64,000 bases of DNA from Physcomitrium patens (Eukaryota; Streptophyta; Bryopsida; Funariales; Funariaceae), in contig NC_037258.1 of NCBI RefSeq assembly GCF_000002425.4, positions 18,159,706 through 18,223,705 of the forward strand, read 5' to 3'. The position numbers and the translations under genes are program-made. Each line of letters starts with the position of its first letter. The first letter of the stretch is position 1. The notes beneath the pieces were generated by a model. It worked only from the letters and a program-made list of their open reading frames with translations. It did not search any database and had not been told where the DNA came from. Shown here piece by piece: positions 45,607-58,400 of this stretch.

Positions 45607-46266
45607 CTACAGTTTACTAGAAGGCACACCAAATTGGTATTTTTTTAAATTTAAAGAAATTCTATTTTTGGTACATTGATTCAAACATTGACCGAGACAT
45701 TCTAAATGCCTCGCTTTCATACTAAATGTACAAAAATCATCTAGAAATATTTCCATTGAAATTTGTAGATAATCTTGAAATGCTTGCATCATTACTCTTT
45801 GAAATGTAGCTGGTGCATTACAAAGCCCAAATGACACAACCTTATAGGCAAAGGTCCCCTAATCCATAGTAAAAGTAGTTTTTAACTGGTCTTCTTTTAT
45901 AATTTTAACTTGATTATAATCAGAGAATCCATCAAGAAATAAATTATATTCATGTCCAGCGACAACATCCAATATACTATCCATGAATGATAAAGGAAAA
46001 TAATCCTTCTTGGTAGCCGCATTTAATTTACAAAAATCTTGAAAAATACGAATTTTTCTATTTTTTTTCGGTACCATAACAATTGGTGAAATCCATTCAC
46101 TAAATGGAATTGGATAGATAAATCCAACCTCTAAGAGTTTATCCAATTCTACTTTTATTATAAGTGAGTATTTTGGATTAAGTCGATGTTGTCTTTGGCG
46201 TATTGGTGTAGCGTTCTCCTCCAATATAATTCGATGCTCACAAACTTCAGCTGGATTTCCTTTCAA
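45607..46266 (-). pseudogene. Reverse transcriptase of element E (broken)
   Basis: 46266-45859 contains EWISPIVMVPKKNRKIRIFQ (RT entry with PKK), FCKLNAATKKDYFPLSFMD and EDQLKTTFT. 45837-45607 contains MSFGLCNAPATFQRVMM and the catalytic FLDDF. Both parts belong to one RT separated by a stop near 45850. The catalytic Asp pair is kept. Confidence 0.85.
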
Positions 46267-46890
46267 ACCTACATACGACTATACGAAAGTAGTTTTATGC
46301 ATTAAGAAGTAATCCACCTAAATTTCTTTGTCCTTGTCTTTTATACCGTCATAAATCTAAATGATTTGGGGAGCCTCCCATGTACCTAAATTAATTGGTT
46401 GACTTTGTGGAATTTCGGGAGTCTTTGAAATAATATTCTGCTCAATTCTAGAATCTTTCATAAAATCCGACAAATTAGAATTTTCTAATTCCAGTTCCAT
46501 AGCACTAACGTGATTAACATCTTGTCTATTCATCTAATATGCAACCATATGATCAAAATCGTCAATAACATCTGGAGGAACTAAGTACTCTCCCGGTTCC
46601 CTGCACTAGTATTTCATTCTAGTGTGCTTGATAACTTACCTTGTATCAGCATAAATTGGGTTAGGTGCACCAATTTCTTCTTCTATAGACTCATCTTTAC
46701 AATCCGATGTGAATTTTGAACTGGCCAATTGAATTTCTCCATGATATTGGACATGGTACATTTGAAGCACAATTTTATCATTACCTTTCTCAATTGTCAA
46801 TGTACCATGGCTTCAATCATTTCTAGCTTTAGCTTGATACAACCACGGTCACCCCAATAAAATTGGGTATGACAATATAGAGCTTTGCAA

Positions 46891-47238
46891 TCAAAAAATA
46901 ATATAATCAATTTTGTAGGTAATCCCTATAATTTTCATATCAATACTTTGTAAAATATCCATAGGTTTAACTCGACTAGAGTCAGCCATTCTCAAAACCA
47001 CTGTAGTAGGCAATAAGTGATCCAAATCCAACTCCTCTATTGTAGCGGCATTCATAAGATTTACACTAGATCCTCCGTCTACTTGCACTCCCGATAGTAA
47101 TACTCCATCAATTGAGACATCAATCGTTGGTGCACCTGGATCAAGATTCAAATTTACCTCTCGGATTTCTTTATTTCGAGATCTGCGATGAATTAATGAG
47201 GAATTCAAGATAGTTCGGCACTCAAGTGCTACCACCAA
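46891..47238 (-). pseudogene. Protease region of element E
   Basis: LNLDPGAPTIDVSIDGVLL followed by VQVDGGSSVNLMNAATIEEL. VDGGSSVN is the protease active site of Athila/Tat elements (D-G/S-G-S). The 115-codon frame ends at TYKIDYIIF. 500 bases to the next RT frame are mostly non-coding decay. Confidence 0.75.
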
Positions 47239-47838
47239 TAGTTACTTCACACAGATCGTGAGTTGTATGATATCCAAATCTTTTAGAATATCATGTAGTT
47301 CTGTATTAGTGGTAATTGCCAATGTCCATTTCTTCTTCTCAATCCTAGACACCGACACAAGTAAATTTATTTTCTTTATATTAAAAATTGATAAAGCTAC
47401 TGGAACTAAATTTGACCGAGCCTATAAAATTGGTTCTTTCAATGGATAAGATTGTTCTTCCAATTGGGCTGATATTAGTTCCTTGGATTTCATGCCTCTG
47501 AGAGGATCTTTTAACGGAAAGGATGTTTTCCAAAACTGTGTAGAGAATGGAATAGCTTGAAACGGAACCAAAGCCTCCATTATCAGTACCTCATTAGGAT
47601 GTACAATCAATTTAGGTCTTATATTGAGTAAAAGGCCTATATCAAGACCTGGATTGGATGGCCCTGTAATTGGGTCCAATTGGTCCTTCGCTTCAGGATC
47701 ATTCAAATGTTGAATTGGTCCTTTCTCCTTTTGTTGACTTCTTGTAAGGACAGCTTGGACTACTTCTACTCGATGAACTAGTGATTGCTATGTCTCGTTA
47801 TTTTTTTCCTCTATAATTTATACAGTCGATTGTATCTT

Positions 47839-49392
47839 CTAATCATGTTTATTAGGATTAAATGGAACATTGCATTGATAATAAAAATGACTCGATTGAT
47901 TGCAATTTCCATGTACTAGAGCATATTTGTCTATAAACCTTGGATTAGGACATTCACTGGCATAATGACCAATTTGTCGGTACTTATAACAACGTAGTGG
48001 TTTTCGACCCATATCGTCAAGTACACTTGGAGTCTCTATTCGAATATATCTACTAGGCCGATTCCAGGTAGCCATAGTAAATGATCATGGCTAACTAGTT
48101 GCTACTGGTCGAGAATTGGACTGCTAACTTGGTATAGTTTGGAAATTATCTCCTTGATTATTTCCATCATTCTACATATTTGTTCCATAAAGTGGATTGT
48201 AATTAGTATTTTAAAAATTCTCAAAGCCACAATTAGGTCGATTTTGGCGATTACTATTCCAACCATCCATATCTCTAGTTTGTACTTGATTAACATTCCA
48301 TTGAGTGGGCTATATTATCGTTTGGTTATTGAACTGTTGTTACCTTTGTAAATGCCAACAGTTTTGGGTATGGTGCTTTCCTCCACAAAATGTACATTAA
48401 ACCATCATATGTGAGGGTGATGGATATTCCGTATCAAAATGACCTTGTCCCTTACAATTATTACACCATACATTACGTCTCGTATTAGAAGGCTTATGTC
48501 GTTTTTCTTTATCTTTAGCCAAATTCACGGCCAATTCTTCCATCTTTTTAGTTAGATTTAATAACAAGGCTTCATTTGGATCTTTCACAGTCGTATTTGT
48601 GAATAATTCCGATTGTTGATAGGTTGACAATGTAAAAAAAGGTGTCATTGTAATTGGCGCTATTGCTTTGAGTGGTGTAGCATTAATTGATTTTTGCAAC
48701 ATAACATTCTTCATGTTGGAGTCAGCCATTTGTGTATAATTATCCATCGACACATTTCCTGGTTGTATTTGTTGGCTTCCTGAACTTGGAATCATCGTGG
48801 CCTCCACTGTTAACAATTGGTCATAATGACATTCTTCCCACACCTTTGCTCATACTAATGATGCCTCTACCATAGCTAGTTGAGCCTCTTTTACAAACAT
48901 TTTTAATTCTGGTAGATGCATACCATTGATTATTATCGACAACATAAACACCTCTGGTATTTGATTATTTGACCATTTACGAAGTGTATCCATGACCCAG
49001 CCAAAATAGGACTCTACTGATTCCCCCACAAACATCTTGTTATTCATAAAACTTTCTCGAAGCCGAACTTCAAATCCAATTGGTTTAAAATGGGTTAGGA
49101 AGGCATTCCTCAAGGCCTCCCAATTGGAAAATCTATCCACTGGTTGCCAATTATACCATTCAAAAGCTGTATCTTTTAAAGTTATTGACAACCATCTCAA
49201 CCAAATGTCTTCAATTCTACCATTATTAGCAATGCATGCTATCATGAATTGAGATATATAGTGATTAAGATCAAAGCCCAGGAAACCACTAAAAGTAGGT
49301 AATCGTGCCACACTTGTAGTTCGATCTCCTACTGCTCTTATTTGTACTGTAATTAGTACTTCTAGCACTCTCGCGGCCATTGGTATTATCAC
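47839..49392 (-). pseudogene. Gag of element E with three CCHC knuckles
   Basis: 49392-48850 is a 180-codon frame with a retrotransposon gag domain (PTFSGFLGFDLNHYISQF, DTAFEWYNWQPVDRFSNWEA, LTHFKPIGF). After a stop, 48843-48397 includes CNNCKGQGHFDTEY (knuckle 1, last Cys to Tyr). Just past its stop lies CTFCGGKHHTQNC (knuckle 2, intact, 48410-48370). 48075-47839 holds CYKYRQIGHYASEC (knuckle 3, second Cys to Tyr). Three knuckles is more than the one usual in chromoviruses. Confidence 0.75.
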
Positions 49393-49611
49393 TAGTCTCC
49401 TTGCTATTTGAATTTGAATTTTTCTTCCTTTGATTTTACTTAGACCTATAAATGCTTTTTATCGTTCCTGTAGGAGATTTCTTATGCGTAGACGCTCTTG
49501 TCTTTCTTTTGTTTGTCGATTAATTCTTTCATAATCCTTCCCTTCATGATTATCACTCATAATCTTTCATTCTTCCCATACAATCAATTTCTAACATTTC
49601 ATATTGTTATC

Positions 49612-50279
49612 GTTTCCACGGCAACGGTGCCAAAATGTTATTTTCATTATGTTCAAGCTTCAATATACCAAAGCAATTGAACTAATAGGAATGGGTTTGA
49701 AGATGGGAAAAGATTGGTTATATGAATAAGGTCTATTAATGTCACAATTGATTGTACTTGAGCTATCTAAAATCAATTATCAAAATACAAAACACCAAGG
49801 CTTACTACTTTCATCTTAAGTCAACACATAATCCATTCTATGACAATCAAATCAACAATACTTCCATATTCTTATCAGTTCATCACCCACTTACTTTCTT
49901 TGTGGTTTATATATATTCAATTATTGATCTCCAACTTACTTATTATATTCAATTTCTCAATTCATTATACAAAATTCAATATCTTCACTTAATACAAAAC
50001 AATTTGATAATCTCAATTCTCAAGGTCACAAATTTTTTCCAAATTGGTCAGTCCAAAGTCATATTCCATAATATTCTAATCACAGTTTCAATAATACATC
50101 TCTCAATCACAATTCTTCATAAGAAAATAGTAAAAGCAAAGAAGTAGCATCAAGCTTGTCCTAGCTTACGACTGTCACAGTCTCGCCCCGATCTCTCTTT
50201 TCTCAACCTCTTTATCCTACCAAAAAGATGGACCGTCGGCTTGTAGATTCCAAAGGTTATGACCCTTTGAATTCTTAAC
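49612..50279 (-). repeat. 5' LTR and primer site of element E
   Basis: The LTR starts TGTTATTTTCATTATG at 49636 and matches 42489 onward until GAATTCTTAAC, where the B LTR begins at 50280; the last 110 or so bases are missing. The primer-site complement (CACGGCAACGGTGCCA) ends four bases before the LTR. Confidence 0.8.
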
Positions 50280-50820
50280 TGTTAAGGACAAGAACTCGAT
50301 GAAAAATCAATTCAAACAAGTGAGTCTTCACTCAAAGAAAGGTAACAAAATATATATAAATAAGTATGTATATTGAAAGAGAAACTAGAATGGCTATTGC
50401 CAAAAGACAAGAAAACTAGAGACCCTTGAAACTAGACTGGAAGAAAGAAAGGAGTTGACAATAGTGAAGAAGGCTTTACTCTTGTCTCTATAAATACTAT
50501 CTAACTAGGGGCTACATGGCGACATTCTATAGGACCTCCAATATGAGTTGACTTTGTAGGACACATGCCTTGACTTACAAGGTAAGTTTTTTTACGTGTG
50601 GGCCACATAGTTAGCTTGATCTTCAAGCTAACAACATGTGTGGTACATGGCCAACTTGTTGATTATGTTTCTAATCCAAAAAGTCAATTAAAGATACTTA
50701 TGAAGTCAAAGCAGTACCTATGAAGCTTCTAGGAAGCTTCCATATTAAATATTATAGAATTAACTTATTTTTACTTACTTGTATATGTAATTATTAGCTT
50801 ATATAAGTATGTCCGTGATA
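50280..50820 (-). repeat. 3' LTR of element B
   Basis: 541 bases, TGTTAAGGACAAG to GTCCGTGATA (terminal CA changed to TA). Minus-strand order: GAAGCTTCCTAGAAGCTTC heat-shock-like block (50739-50721), then a TATA box in ATAGTATTTATAGAGACAAG near 50495. Inserted in the E 5' LTR. Confidence 0.85.
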
Positions 50821-51424
50821 TTATCCCCCCCCCTTCTAGGAACGAGTTCCACGAGGAGCGATCATCATATGTTGAGAAAATCTATGATGCGACGAATTGT
50901 ATTCGCTACATACTCTGATCTTTGTTCTCTTCGAAGATGATTGATAGGGCTTCTCAACCATTAGTAGTGTCCCATACGAGGGCGGGAAGACCACCCAGTT
51001 ATTTGATCATTGTTGAGGCCTTCATAACTTCCTTCGAATAGAACATTTGGAACACCATCAATAGTTGTTCCTACCTCTAGCAAAATCACCAGATATCGGG
51101 AGTTCCTTCCCAAATCGTGATACCAAACGCGTTGTATCTCGCCATCTATTCGAGGAAGAATATGTCATTCTTAAAGGTTTTTCATCTCGATTGCGTCGCC
51201 TTGAAGGTTGTGACAATTGTAATGTCTTGTCTGATAGGTTAGCAAATGAAGGCTCTTGAGTCGAATCCGTTAGTTGTTGGTTTTCTATCTCTTGAGCGTC
51301 ACAACCACAAAGAAGCTACAAACAAGGATTGAAAGTAAAATTTTATCTTGCCTAGATGTTGTTTCTTTTATAAAGAAGGTTTTCACCTTGATTTTGATGG
51401 ATGTCGTCGATGAAAAGCCTCCAC

Positions 51425-51751
51425 CGCCTTTGTTGCATTTACAAGATTCTTTATTGGCTCCCATGTGCATTCACTAATATCATATCCGTGCCAATGGACA
51501 AGATATTCCAATTTATTTCACCGTCGCCTTGAATCTAACACTTCTTCTATTTCAAACTCTTCATTATTATTCACTTCTATAGAAGAAGGTGGAGCTTGTT
51601 GTCTTCTTCGTATGTCCACTATCTTGTATGGTTCAAAATGAGACACGTGGAATACTGGATGGATTTTTATTGACTCTGATAGATGTAAACGATATGTAAT
51701 TGGATTGATTTGTACAGAAATAGAAAATAGTCCAAGCCTTCGATAGTCCAA
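51425..51751 (-). pseudogene. GPY/F module and chromodomain of B, with internal stop
   Basis: YRRLGLFSISVQINPITYRL then IHPVFHVSHFEPY give the GPY/F module and integrase end. The chromodomain starts FEIEEVLDSRR, meets TGA at 51520-51518 and continues KLEYLVHWHGYDISECTWEP. A single stop thus splits an otherwise aligned chromodomain. Confidence 0.85.
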
Positions 51752-51859
51752 CTTGTCACAAGGACGAGTGGTCTTGATATTGCGACAAAGTAGTCATATC
51801 TTATCACTCAAGTGAAATGGTGGTTGTTCCTTTCGATAGACATTCGTATTGACCTTTTG

Positions 51860-52593
51860 TTATTCTTGAGCTTCTTTTAACTGCGCCTTCATCATTGCAT
51901 GTAGCTCTGACAAATAAATCGCCAAATCTTTCACAACAAGATTATCAACTTTTGAAAAGTCAAAAGTATCAAGTGATGGATCATAACCATAATTAACAAA
52001 GAAAGGTGTTTGTTTTGTAGAGAAATGTACCGTATTATTGTAAGCAAACTCTGCCAATGGCAAAAGAGTTGTCTAATCATCTTGTTGGTAGTTAATGGTA
52101 CATCTTAAATATTACTCCAAAACTTGATTAACACGCTCTGTTTTTCCATCAGTTTGAGGATGGATACCAAAGATAGTTTTATATCCATTTTTAGAATCTT
52201 GAAAAGACTGTGCCAAAATCTTGATACAAATTGAGTTTCCATATCTGATATAATATCCTTGGATAATCCATGATAGCGATAGATATTGTCAAAAAATAGC
52301 TTAGTTGTTTCTTCACCTGTGATAGATTTTGTATATGGTACAAAATGTGCCATCTTGGTAAAACGATCTACTATCACGAATATAGAATCATAAGAACCTG
52401 AGATTAGAAGATCCGTGATGAAGTCAATAGAAATAGAAGACCATGGTTGTTCTAGAATGGGTAATGGCTGAAGAAGTCCTAAAGGTCGATGACGAGGAGT
52501 TTTTGATTTTGAGCAAACATCACATGATTGTACAAAATCTTTGACTGCCTTCCACATTTGAGGCCACCAAAAATCCATATATATCAGCTCCAA
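51860..52593 (-). pseudogene. Integrase of element B (broken)
   Basis: 52593-52105 contains DFWWPQMWKAVKDFVQSCDV with the CxxC of the zinc-binding region, then SISIDFITDL, FVIVDRFTKMAHFVPY and GLSKDIISDMETQF. The catalytic segment SDRGxQF reads SDMETQF. 52063-51860 adds PLAEFAYNNTVHFSTKQTPF and FVNYGYDP. Two pieces are separated by a frameshift near 52090. Confidence 0.87.
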
Positions 52594-52641
52594 AGTCTTA
52601 TTATATCCAAAATGTCATGTTGCTGGGAAGTCGTGACGAGC

Positions 52642-53555
52642 TTAAAGAATATGAAAATGTGCTTCTTCTTCTAGAACATATAGGTATTCTTCGAAATAGA
52701 GTAGATTATTCTTGAATTCAAATTTAGAGGGATTATGAGATGTAAAAGAATTATTCCTGATATCATGAACAAGAGGATTTGAAGACATACTTAATTGGAC
52801 TTGCTTGAGAAAAGTTAAATCAATAGTCAATGTTAATTTTATTGCTCGAAGATGAAATTGCTCCGGCTTCAAGAGAACTGTTCTTTGTTGCTCAAAAGCT
52901 GCATCTCCTTCTTTTGGTACAAGATAAGAACATCTAGACAAGGCATCTGACAAACCTTGTTGTTTTCTTGGCCGATAAGTAATGATGAACTCGAATCTTG
53001 ATAAAGATATGCTCCAACGAGCTTGAGGACGATTTAATACGCATGCTGACATAAAATATTCGAGGTTCTTGTGATCCTTATATATGTTGACTGAACTAGA
53101 AGTGCCTTCTAGATAATGATGCCATTCTTAAAAAGAATCCACAATTGCAAGAAGTTCTTTGTCATAGATCTCATAATTGATTTTTACTGCTGAGAATTTT
53201 TTGAATGAAAGGCTACTAGATGAAGTTTGTCCTCTGTTCCCATTTGTGACAAAACCGTACCCAGAGTAAAGTCTGATGCATTTGTTTCCATAAAGAATGC
53301 TTTGGAAAAATCAACATGATACAAGATTGGTGCAGAAACAAATGTTGTCTTCAAAGATTCAAAAGCAATTTCCGGTTCTTGATTCCATTGGAGTTTGTCT
53401 TTACAAGTCAAACGTGTAAGTGGAGCTACAATTCGAGAGAAGTCATTGATGAAGATCGGATAGTAGTTGGCAAATCTTAAAAAATATTGGACATATCTTA
53501 CCATTTTTGGGATCTTCCAATCTATAATAGTTTGAACTTTCTTAGGATCCATCAC
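52642..53555 (-). pseudogene. RNase H of element B (broken)
   Basis: 53555-53184 covers the RT thumb (RYVQYFLRFANYYPIFINDF), PLTRLTCKDKLQWNQEPEIA and the start of RNase H (DASDFTLGTVLSQMG). A stop follows, then 53052-52642 gives RWSISLSRFEFIITYRPRKQ and the link to integrase. Confidence 0.85.
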
Positions 53556-53624
53556 AAGTCCATCATTTGAAATGATGTAATCTAAGAAATCGACTTGAGT
53601 AGTGTGGAATATACACTTTTCTAT

Positions 53625-54371
53625 CTAGGCATAGAGTCTAATATCTCTTAATTTTTGTAACACATGACAAATATGAAGTTCATGTTCTTCTGGATTCTTA
53701 GAATAGATCAAGATGTCGTCTAGATAACAAACCACAAAATCATCCAAAAACTCTCGAAAAACATCATTCATTAGATGTTGAAAAGCTGTCGGTGCATTTG
53801 TAAGTCCAAAAGGCATGCCGTTGTATTCAAAATATCCATACCTAGTTCGAAACATAGTCTTCCATTCATCTCCTTCTTTGATACATACTAGATTGTATAC
53901 TCCTCGAAGATCTATTTTTGTATAGATCTTAGCTTGATTCAGTTGATTAAGAAGTCTAGATATTAAAGGTAGTGGATACCTATTCTTGATGGTAATCTTG
54001 TTGAGTCCTCGATAATCAACACACATCTGCAATAATCCATCTTTTTTCTTCACAAATAGAATTGGAGCTCCTGTCGGAGATTTTGAATGGCGTATGAAAT
54101 TCTTGGCTAGATTTTCTTCAATATACTCCTTGAAATCAGTCAACTCATTTTGTGATAAACTGTAGATTGGTCTGAATGGTGGTTGTATTCCTTCTTGAAG
54201 GTCAATTGAGCAATCATAGTGACGATGTTTCGGGAGTGTATCTGCATTCTTTTTTTTGAATACATCTTGAAATTCTTGATATTGGCTTGGAATGCCACTT
54301 GAAGTCTTTTCACCAGTAGAAACAGATGTGGCATAAATAATATATGGTGATTTTTTCATAGCAGCATGCAA
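53625..54371 (-). pseudogene. Reverse transcriptase of element B
   Basis: A 248-codon open frame covering most of [68 protein letters not shown] and the catalytic [12 protein letters not shown]. All key motifs including the Asp pair are present. It ends with a stop at the RT thumb border. The best preserved RT in the window, though separate from the protease and RNase H frames. Confidence 0.92.
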
Positions 54372-54482
54372 AAAGGCTTTTGCACCTATAAATACAAGTT
54401 TAATTGAACTGGACTTATGACTCTCTACTTGATTAATTACACTAGTAGTTAAACTTTTAGAGAAAGTAAGAGTTTGAAAAAT

Positions 54483-54872
54483 CTAATTTATTTGAGGGTT
54501 GTATTTTTCTAACCATGATAAACCTAAAATGACTGGACTAGAGGGAGATCTAATGATATTAAATACTACAAAACTATTATGGCCATTGATAATTACTTCT
54601 ATAGGAAGAATTTTGTGAGTAATATCTCCAGAAAATAATAGACGACCATCTATGACTTCTACATGAACAAGTTTAGTTTTCTTTACTAAAGATATGCTAT
54701 GTCTTTTAGTAAATTCTTCATCTAAAAAACACGCTAAGGCTCCTGAATCTAACAAGGCAGAGACTTTATAATGTTTAGGTCCTAAAATAACATTTAATGT
54801 AAAATAAGGAGAGGGCTCTGAGGAGAGAATAGGACCTTTACTAGATGTTGTGCAAGGTTCCAGCCACACCAT
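54483..54872 (-). pseudogene. Protease of element B
   Basis: 129 codons with KVSALLDSGALACFLDEEF (intact DSGA site) and SPVILGLSWLEKYNPQIN, the usual end before RT. The stop at 54483 and 110 bases of broken sequence separate it from RT. Confidence 0.88.
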
Positions 54873-54949
54873 CCCTATTGTGGCTGGACAAACTCGTTTT
54901 CTGACATATTGTCTTCTTTCACAGCCACACTCCTCATTTTGTGATTATG

Positions 54950-55445
54950 TCATTTCTTTGGACAGTGTTGAACAGTGTGCTTTGGTTCTCCACAATATAA
55001 ACATAATCCTTCTTGACGACGACGAGTCTTTTCTTTCTCAGTAAGAGGTTTGAAACTTACTCCATCAATATGCATATCCTCTACTTCCGAATGTATGTAT
55101 TGAAGAGCGCTTCGTGTTGCCATTGAATTATAATAACGTTGAGGTTGGTTCTTAGATCGGAATTCAAAAAGGTGATTGTCACACTTTATAGCAAAGTTAA
55201 TTGCTTGATTCAATGTTTGAGGATCAGCTAAGTTCAACATTAATTTTTTTACCTCATATTATAATCCATAGAGAAATTTGCTAATAAGTGCAGCTTCATC
55301 CCACTTAATGTCAGTTGCAACGTGTCAAATTCTGAAGCGTACAACGTTACTGATCGATTATCTTGTCATAAAATATGGAAATTATTGGTTGCAACACGAA
55401 TTGCATCATGTTCTCCATACATGCATTGAAAAGCTTTGATCTTCT
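54950..55445 (-). pseudogene. Gag C-terminal part of element B
   Basis: 55240-54950 contains ADPQTLNQAINFAIKCDNHL and the knuckle CLYCGEPKHTVQHC, an intact CCHC. The capsid portion continues upstream in pieces (EHDAIRVATNNFHIL region) to about 55445, where homology to gag ends. Confidence 0.8.
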
Positions 55446-55459
55446 TTGCTGTATTTGTA

Positions 55460-58400
55460 AGATTTTTTGTTGATTTTCATATGGATATGTTAATATCATA
55501 TCTGTACCAATGAATAAGATATTCCAACCTAAGTTGGCATCACCTTAAGTCTAAGATTTCTTCCACCTTAAATTCTTCAATATTATCCACTTCTATAAAA
55601 AGTAGTGGTATTTATCTTCTTCTTGAAATATTATCTATTTTATATGGCTCTAAAAGAGATACATAAAATATAAGATAGATTTTCATAGACTCTATTTTCA
55701 TAAGCAATTGAATTGACTTAATTACAAATAAAAAATAGTTCAAGTCTATGGTAATTCAACTTATCACAAAGACAAATAGTTTTAATATTTTAATAAAATA
55801 ACCATATATTATTATTAATATGGAAATGAGGTTGTTTCTTGTGATGGGCATCCACATTGTTCTTTTATTATTTTCAAGCTTCTTTTAGTTGTGCCTTCAT
55901 TATTGTATGTAGCTCAAATAAATGATTTGTTAAATATTTTGCCACATAATTATCAACTTTTGAAAAATAAAAGCATCAAATTATAGATAATAAGCATAAT
56001 TAGCAAATAAAAATATATGATGCATAAAAAAAAATTAGGTTATTATAAGAAAACTTTGCCAATAAAAAAAAAATCCAATTATCTTATTGGTAGTTGATGA
56101 TACAACTCAAATACTACTCCAAAATTTCATTTACCTATTTTGTTTGTCAATCAGTTTGAGGATGAAAAGCCTTAAATAGTTTTATGTCCACCTTTAAAAT
56201 CTTGAAAAGAATTTTCCAAAATCTTCATACAAACTCAATTTCCTTATCTAATATAATATCTTTATATAATCCATGATAGCAAAAGATGTTGTCAAAAAAA
56301 AGCTTAGTTATTTCTTCACTTGTGGTAGATTTTGTATATAATATTAAATGTGCCGTCTTAATTAAAAAATCTACTATGACAAATATAGAGTCATAAAAAT
56401 CTAAGATTTGAAGATTTGTGATAAAATCTATAGAAATAAAAGACCATGATTGTTCTAAAATAGATAATAGCTGAAGAAGTCTATAAGATTCAAGATGAAG
56501 AGTTTTTTAACTTGAACAAACATCATAAAATTGTACAAAATCTTTGATTGTCTTTTAAATTTGAGGCCACCAAAAGTCCGAAGATACTAGTTTTAAAGTC
56601 TTCTTGTACCTAAAATATCATGTTATTTGAAAGTTGTGATTATCTTGAAGAACACGTAATTGAACTTCATCTTCTAGAACATATAGGCATCTTTTGAAAT
56701 ATAATGGATTATTCTTGAATTCAAACTTGAAAGTATAATGAGATTTTGAAGGATATTCTTAAATATTATAAATAAAAAGATTAAAAGATATACTTGATTG
56801 AATTTATTTAATGAAAGTTGAGTCAATAATTAGTTTTGATTTTATTGCTCAAAGAAAAAAATGTTCTATCTTCAAGAGAATTATCTATTATTGATCAAAA
56901 GCAACATATCCTTCTTTTAGTGTAAGATAAGATTGTCTAAAGAATGCATTTGTTAAACATTATTGTTTTTTGGTCAATAAGTAATCTTAAATTTGAATCT
57001 TAATAAGGACATACTTCAACGAGCTAGACAATGATTCAAAATATGTGCTGACATGAAATATTCAAGATTCTTATGATCTTTATATGTAATGATTGGATTA
57101 AAAGTGTCTTCTAAATAATACACCATTCTTGAAATAAATCCATGATTGCAAGAATTTTTTTTTTGTAGATCTTATAGTTGATCTTAGCTATTAAAAAAAA
57201 AATGGAATAAAAAGCTATTAGATGAAGTTTATCATTTGTTTCTATTTTTGATAATACAACATCTAAATCAAAGTCTTTTTCTATAAAAATTTGCTTAAAA
57301 AATTCAACACAATATAAGATTGGTATAAAAATAAAATCTATCTTTAAAGCTTCAAATATTGCTTTTGTTTTTTATTCTATTAAAATTTGACTTTATAAGT
57401 CAAACATATAAGTGGAATTATAATTGAAGCAAAGTCTTTGATAAAGATGTAATAGTAGCTGACAAATCTTAAAAACAATATTAGACATCTTTTACACTTT
57501 TTTAGAATCTTTCAATTTATAATAGTTTAAATTATTTTAAGATCCATCATAAGTCCATCATTTCAAATGTTGTATTCTAAGAAAATCACTTGAATAGTAT
57601 AAAATATACACTTTTCTATCTTAGTATAGAATTCTCTATCTCTTGATTTTTGCAATACATGACAAATATAAAATTCATATTCTTCTATGTTTTTAAAATA
57701 TTTTAAGATTTTTTTTAGATATCAAACAAAAAAATTATCCAAAAACTCTCAAAAAAACATTATTCATTAGATGTTGAAAGCTGTTAGTGTATTTATAAGT
57801 CCAAAAGGTGTGACAATATATATAAAATATTTGTACTTGATTCAAAACATAGTCTTCCATTCATCTTGTTCTTTAATACATATCAAATTGTATGCCCTTT
57901 GTAGATCCATTTTTGTATAAATCTTAGCTTTATTTAACTAATCAAGAAGTTCAAATATCAAAAGAAAGAAGTACCTATTCTTGATGGTGGTCTTATTAAA
58001 TCTTTCATAATCAACATATACCTACAATGATCCATTTTTTTTTACACAAATAAAATTGGAGTTTCTACTCAAGATTTTGAATGGTGTATAATTTTTTTGG
58101 CAAGATTCTCTTTAATATATTCTTTAAATTCAGCCAAATCATTTTTTGATAAACTATAGATTACACTAAATGGCAATTGAGTTCTTTCTTAAAGGTCATT
58201 TGAGCAATCATAGGAACAATGTTTCAAAAGAGTATTCATATTTTCCTTCTCAAATACATCTTCAAAATCTTAATTTTGACTAGAAATACCATTTAAAGTC
58301 TTTTCACTATTAAAAATAGATGTGGCATAAGTAATACAAGGTGATCCTTCTTTTGTAGCATGCAAAAATATTCTTGCACTTATAAATATAGGTTTGGTTG

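Larger units (their letters stand above)
42489..50279 (-). mobile_element. Ty3/gypsy element E, Athila/Tat-like
   Basis: The 3' LTR is 42489-43255 (767 bases). The 5' LTR (49636-50279) is cut by element B. The LTRs differ by roughly a tenth, so the insertion is old. The primer site at the 5' LTR reads TGGCACCGTTGCCGTGG on the minus strand, close to the tRNA-Asp-type primer site of Athila/Tat elements. Minus-strand order is gag, three CCHC knuckles, protease, RT, RNase H, integrase and an extra 3' ORF. There is no chromodomain, separating E from the chromoviruses. Many stops. Confidence 0.85.
50280..55460 (-). mobile_element. Ty3/gypsy chromovirus B (5' end lost)
   Basis: 3' LTR 50280-50820, polypurine tract (AGAAGGGGGGGGG on the minus strand, about 50838-50825), then pol and part of gag on the minus strand up to about 55445-55460. 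There it joins the pol end of element C. The B 5' LTR and gag N-terminus are absent. Better preserved than A, C and C' but still with several stops. Confidence 0.85.

Noticed and set aside
50825..50836. Poly-C run as an unusual structure
   Set aside because: Explained as the polypurine tract of element B read on the opposite strand.
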